From a virus, in the IMG/VR virus record IMGVR_UViG_3300031785_000063, positions 1-21,842 of that record: 21,842 nucleotides of DNA; one strand, written 5' to 3'. Below, piece after piece: positions 19,607 to 21,842 of this stretch. The stretch's first letter is position 1, and each line of letters opens with the position of its first letter. The notes under the pieces are model-generated. The model saw only the letters and a program-made list of their open reading frames with translations, ran no database searches and was not told the origin of the DNA. Both the position numbers and the translations under genes were made by a program.

Positions 19607-21841
19607 CTAATCTGATAAAATTAATCCTCTAGCAATTAGATCATCAATCATCTCTCTTGTAATGAGTCCTTGTCCTCCAGACTTTAATGAACCAGCTAAA
19701 CCAGAGCCAGCAGTTCTTGCTCTTCCTCCAATAACAGGTCTTTCCCTATTAGGAATATCGAACATTTTAATGTTTTTTATTTTTGGTTGTATTTTGTCCC
19801 TTTGAAAACCAACTGTTCCATCATCTAGTTTTTTAATATCTATATATTCTTGACCAGCCTCTCGCCCTTTTCTCATCATCTCATCTATAAAGTTTAAATT
19901 ATTTTTATATGTCGGGTTCCAATCTAATATGCTAAACCCTTCAGTTGTTGCTCCTATTGGAACTCCTGTTAACGCAGCAGGATAAGATGGATGGGTACTT
20001 CTTGGTTTTGTTTGTCCTGACTTTGGATCAAGTAAATACATTGAGTTAACCATTCCCCAATCTTTGTTAAATTGAGAAGGGTCTGTCACCAAAGCTCTTG
20101 ATTGAGAAAGATTTAATGCACCAGCTTCTCTAAATTCGTCTAAAGCTCTAGTTACATTTTTTCTTTTACCGCCTATAGATGCTAAATACTCGTCTGTTAC
20201 ATTATCAATCCCCATCCAATCTGGTATTGGCTCTTTGCCAGAAGCATATTTATCGCCTTTCTTTGTTAATACTCCATTTCTTATTCTTTCATCTAATAAT
20301 TTTTTATCTTTCGGTTCCATCATAGCTCTAGAATATTTTACCGCTATGTTTGTTGGCATGGTTGCAAAGTCTGGGCTAGAAGGAGTCATTCCATGTGGAG
20401 CAAAAATAACACCTTCTCTTCCGCTAAGTTGTTGCGCCTTTCTAGCTCTGTTTATTTGACTTTGAATAGCTCCGTCAGCAGAGGCAAATGCTTGTCCAAG
20501 TTCCATTTGCTCAGGCTGAAACCCAAAGAAAGTTCCACCTCGCATTTTTTCATCTATAGGAACTCCATCTAACGATATTAAGTTTCTAAGGCTGCTGTCG
20601 GTAGTATCTGTTATGCCTGTCATGTAGGCTCTGTCTTCTAAGTCAGAAGCTCTTGCAATGGGAACGCTTCTAAGCTCAGGTTCACCCCATACAGGATTCA
20701 TGTTGTTTACTGAATCAACATCTAAGACTCTTTCTAACAATGTTGTATCTCTAGTAACCTCTGGTGTATCTCCTGTTATATCCCTCAACGCACTAATAGC
20801 ACCAGAGCCAGCTACTCTATTGTCACCGCTAAAAAAAATTGGATCGCCTTGATCGTTTAGTCTTGGTTCTTTTCTAGTCGTTACTAAGTTTCTAGGATCA
20901 TCTAATTCAATTCTTGTAGGTCTTTTGGCTAGAACAAGTGGCCCTACTTGTAGAACTTGCTCTGTCTCTCCAAGACGTTGACCGTTTCTCTTATCGTAAA
21001 AACCGCTTCCTCTTGCTGGGTTCATCCCAACTTCTACCCATTGGTCAGCATCAGGAGCTGTTCCGTTTAATATGTCTCTAACTTGCTGCTCAACAACTTT
21101 AGGATCACGATTTTCCCAAGCGCCTTCCATTCTTCCTATTGTGGATTTATCTTTTGCGCCCCTAGCAATATCTAGAGCTACGTTAGGCTTAGAATTAAAA
21201 GAAACATTGTTAAGAACAGCAGTAGGCCCATAACCTAAAACAGTGCCACTAGTACCAGCGTCATGCACAGTTGCTACCCAAGTGCCTTGATTCTCATAAG
21301 CTGGTATATCTAACCTTGACGATGCAGGAGTTCCATCAGGAAGCGTTACGTTAACGCCAATTATTCCACCTGTTTTTTCTCCCTTGCCAAGAGCCATCGC
21401 TATCTCTTCATAGCTTGGAACTTCTAATACTTGGCCTATGGGTTCTGGAGGCAATACTCTTTGTACAATGTTGTTGTACTCTTGTATGTCCATATCGCCA
21501 TCGTAAACTTTTTGAGCCGCCTCTCTTATTTCCTGTGGGATTTCGCTTTTAAATCCTTTTCTTGTAGAGCGCCAAGCATTTGTCCCTTCTTGCGTAATGC
21601 CTAGCTTTTCTCTAGCGTCATCTAAATTTCCACCGTATTGCTCATAAGCTCTTTTCTTACCGCCAGAAGGTAGTCTGACCCCAGAGGCTAAAACGGCTTG
21701 TCCTGCTGTTGGGTTGCCTCCAATCATAACCGCAGTAGGATCAAAGCTAACTATTCTTTGTTGTTCAGGATCGTAGTATTGTCCACCAGAAGCAGCAGCT
21801 TTTACTTGCTCTGTTGTGTATTGAGCTAGGCCTTCTGCCAT
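19607..21841 (-). CDS. Large virion-associated / polyvalent-type protein (possibly partial)
   Basis: A 744-residue frame starting at an ATG one base from the window edge, so the true start may lie further right. Its middle (about 255-310; NGTAPDADQWVEVGMNPARG, FYDKRNGQRL, VLQVGPLVLAKRP) matches a segment I know from very large phage 'polyvalent' proteins that carry many small domains and are thought to be injected with DNA or to protect it. The later part is soluble and mixed, with GREGVIFAPHGMTPSSPDFA and a Gly-rich end (GGRARTAGSGLAGSLKSGGQ). No catalytic motif was recognised. It lies upstream of scaffold, where a portal gene would otherwise be expected, so the portal is probably further right. 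Function unknown; a virion or injected role is inferred. Confidence 0.72.
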   Translation of the reverse strand: MAEGLAQYTTEQVKAAASGGQYYDPEQQRIVSFDPTAVMIGGNPTAGQAVLASGVRLPSGGKKRAYEQYGGNLDDAREKLGITQEGTNAWRSTRKGFKSEIPQEIREAAQKVYDGDMDIQEYNNIVQRVLPPEPIGQVLEVPSYEEIAMALGKGEKTGGIIGVNVTLPDGTPASSRLDIPAYENQGTWVATVHDAGTSGTVLGYGPTAVLNNVSFNSKPNVALDIARGAKDKSTIGRMEGAWENRDPKVVEQQVRDILNGTAPDADQWVEVGMNPARGSGFYDKRNGQRLGETEQVLQVGPLVLAKRPTRIELDDPRNLVTTRKEPRLNDQGDPIFFSGDNRVAGSGAISALRDITGDTPEVTRDTTLLERVLDVDSVNNMNPVWGEPELRSVPIARASDLEDRAYMTGITDTTDSSLRNLISLDGVPIDEKMRGGTFFGFQPEQMELGQAFASADGAIQSQINRARKAQQLSGREGVIFAPHGMTPSSPDFATMPTNIAVKYSRAMMEPKDKKLLDERIRNGVLTKKGDKYASGKEPIPDWMGIDNVTDEYLASIGGKRKNVTRALDEFREAGALNLSQSRALVTDPSQFNKDWGMVNSMYLLDPKSGQTKPRSTHPSYPAALTGVPIGATTEGFSILDWNPTYKNNLNFIDEMMRKGREAGQEYIDIKKLDDGTVGFQRDKIQPKIKNIKMFDIPNRERPVIGGRARTAGSGLAGSLKSGGQGLITREMIDDLIARGLILSD

Positions 21842-21842
21842 A

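Noticed and set aside
1-21842. tRNA genes, integrase, attachment sites or insertion sequences
   Set aside because: No cloverleaf-like segment, recombinase motif or terminal repeats were noticed by eye; a tRNA search would be needed to exclude a tRNA fully.

Overview
This window looks like part of the genome of a tailed phage with podovirus architecture (a P22-type head and short tail), probably from a marine or other aquatic environment. The head-to-tail gene order follows P22: scaffold, coat, gp4, gp10, a block of DNA-ejection proteins, then tail fibres. The fibres carry modules I associate with marine phages: a cupredoxin-like N-terminus, 'LLDDL' and 'TANFTG' linker repeats, and a 'VGFVDLFVNGVK' domain. 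The DNA is moderately AT-rich and almost fully coding. Host and virus species cannot be named from this sequence. No integrase, repressor, tRNA or insertion sequence was seen.

Layout: two short plus-strand genes (1-353; the first is cut by the window edge) end tail-to-tail against a long minus-strand late block that fills the rest. Read in its direction of transcription, right to left, the block contains: a large virion-associated 'polyvalent'-type protein (19607-21841); a 115-bp leader, the only sizeable non-coding gap, with a possible promoter and hairpins; scaffold and major capsid protein (17394-19491); a hairpin with a TTCG loop; a small basic protein; a gp4-like tail accessory factor; a beta-rich decoration or fibre protein; a gp10-like stabilisation protein; a short protein in the slot of the P22 tail needle; four probable ejection/internal virion proteins (8746-14167); three tail-fibre genes with a small assembly-chaperone-like gene (3352-8743); then a lysis block and a staphylococcal-nuclease-like protein (343-3343).

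The genes form one tightly packed series. Most junctions are ATGA, TAATG or 8-nt overlaps, or gaps of 15 nt or less, so they are probably co-transcribed and partly translationally coupled. Terminase and portal genes would be expected to the right of the window and replication genes to the left.

Points most worth attention: (1) the T4-lysozyme-like endolysin has His at the position of T4 Thr26, the substitution that in engineered T4 lysozyme gives a retaining transglycosidase; (2) a class-3 lipase with an intact Ser-Asp-His triad and a small lipoprotein sit beside the holin and endolysin, with no recognisable spanin pair; (3) two fibre genes share paralogous C-terminal halves but carry different N-terminal modules, one with a complete type-1 copper ligand set and one Mtd-like; (4) a third fibre has three tandem carbohydrate-binding-like repeats; (5) ejection proteins carry unusual small modules. 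None is a demonstrated new system, but the lysis block and the adhesion block are the best candidates for unusual biology.
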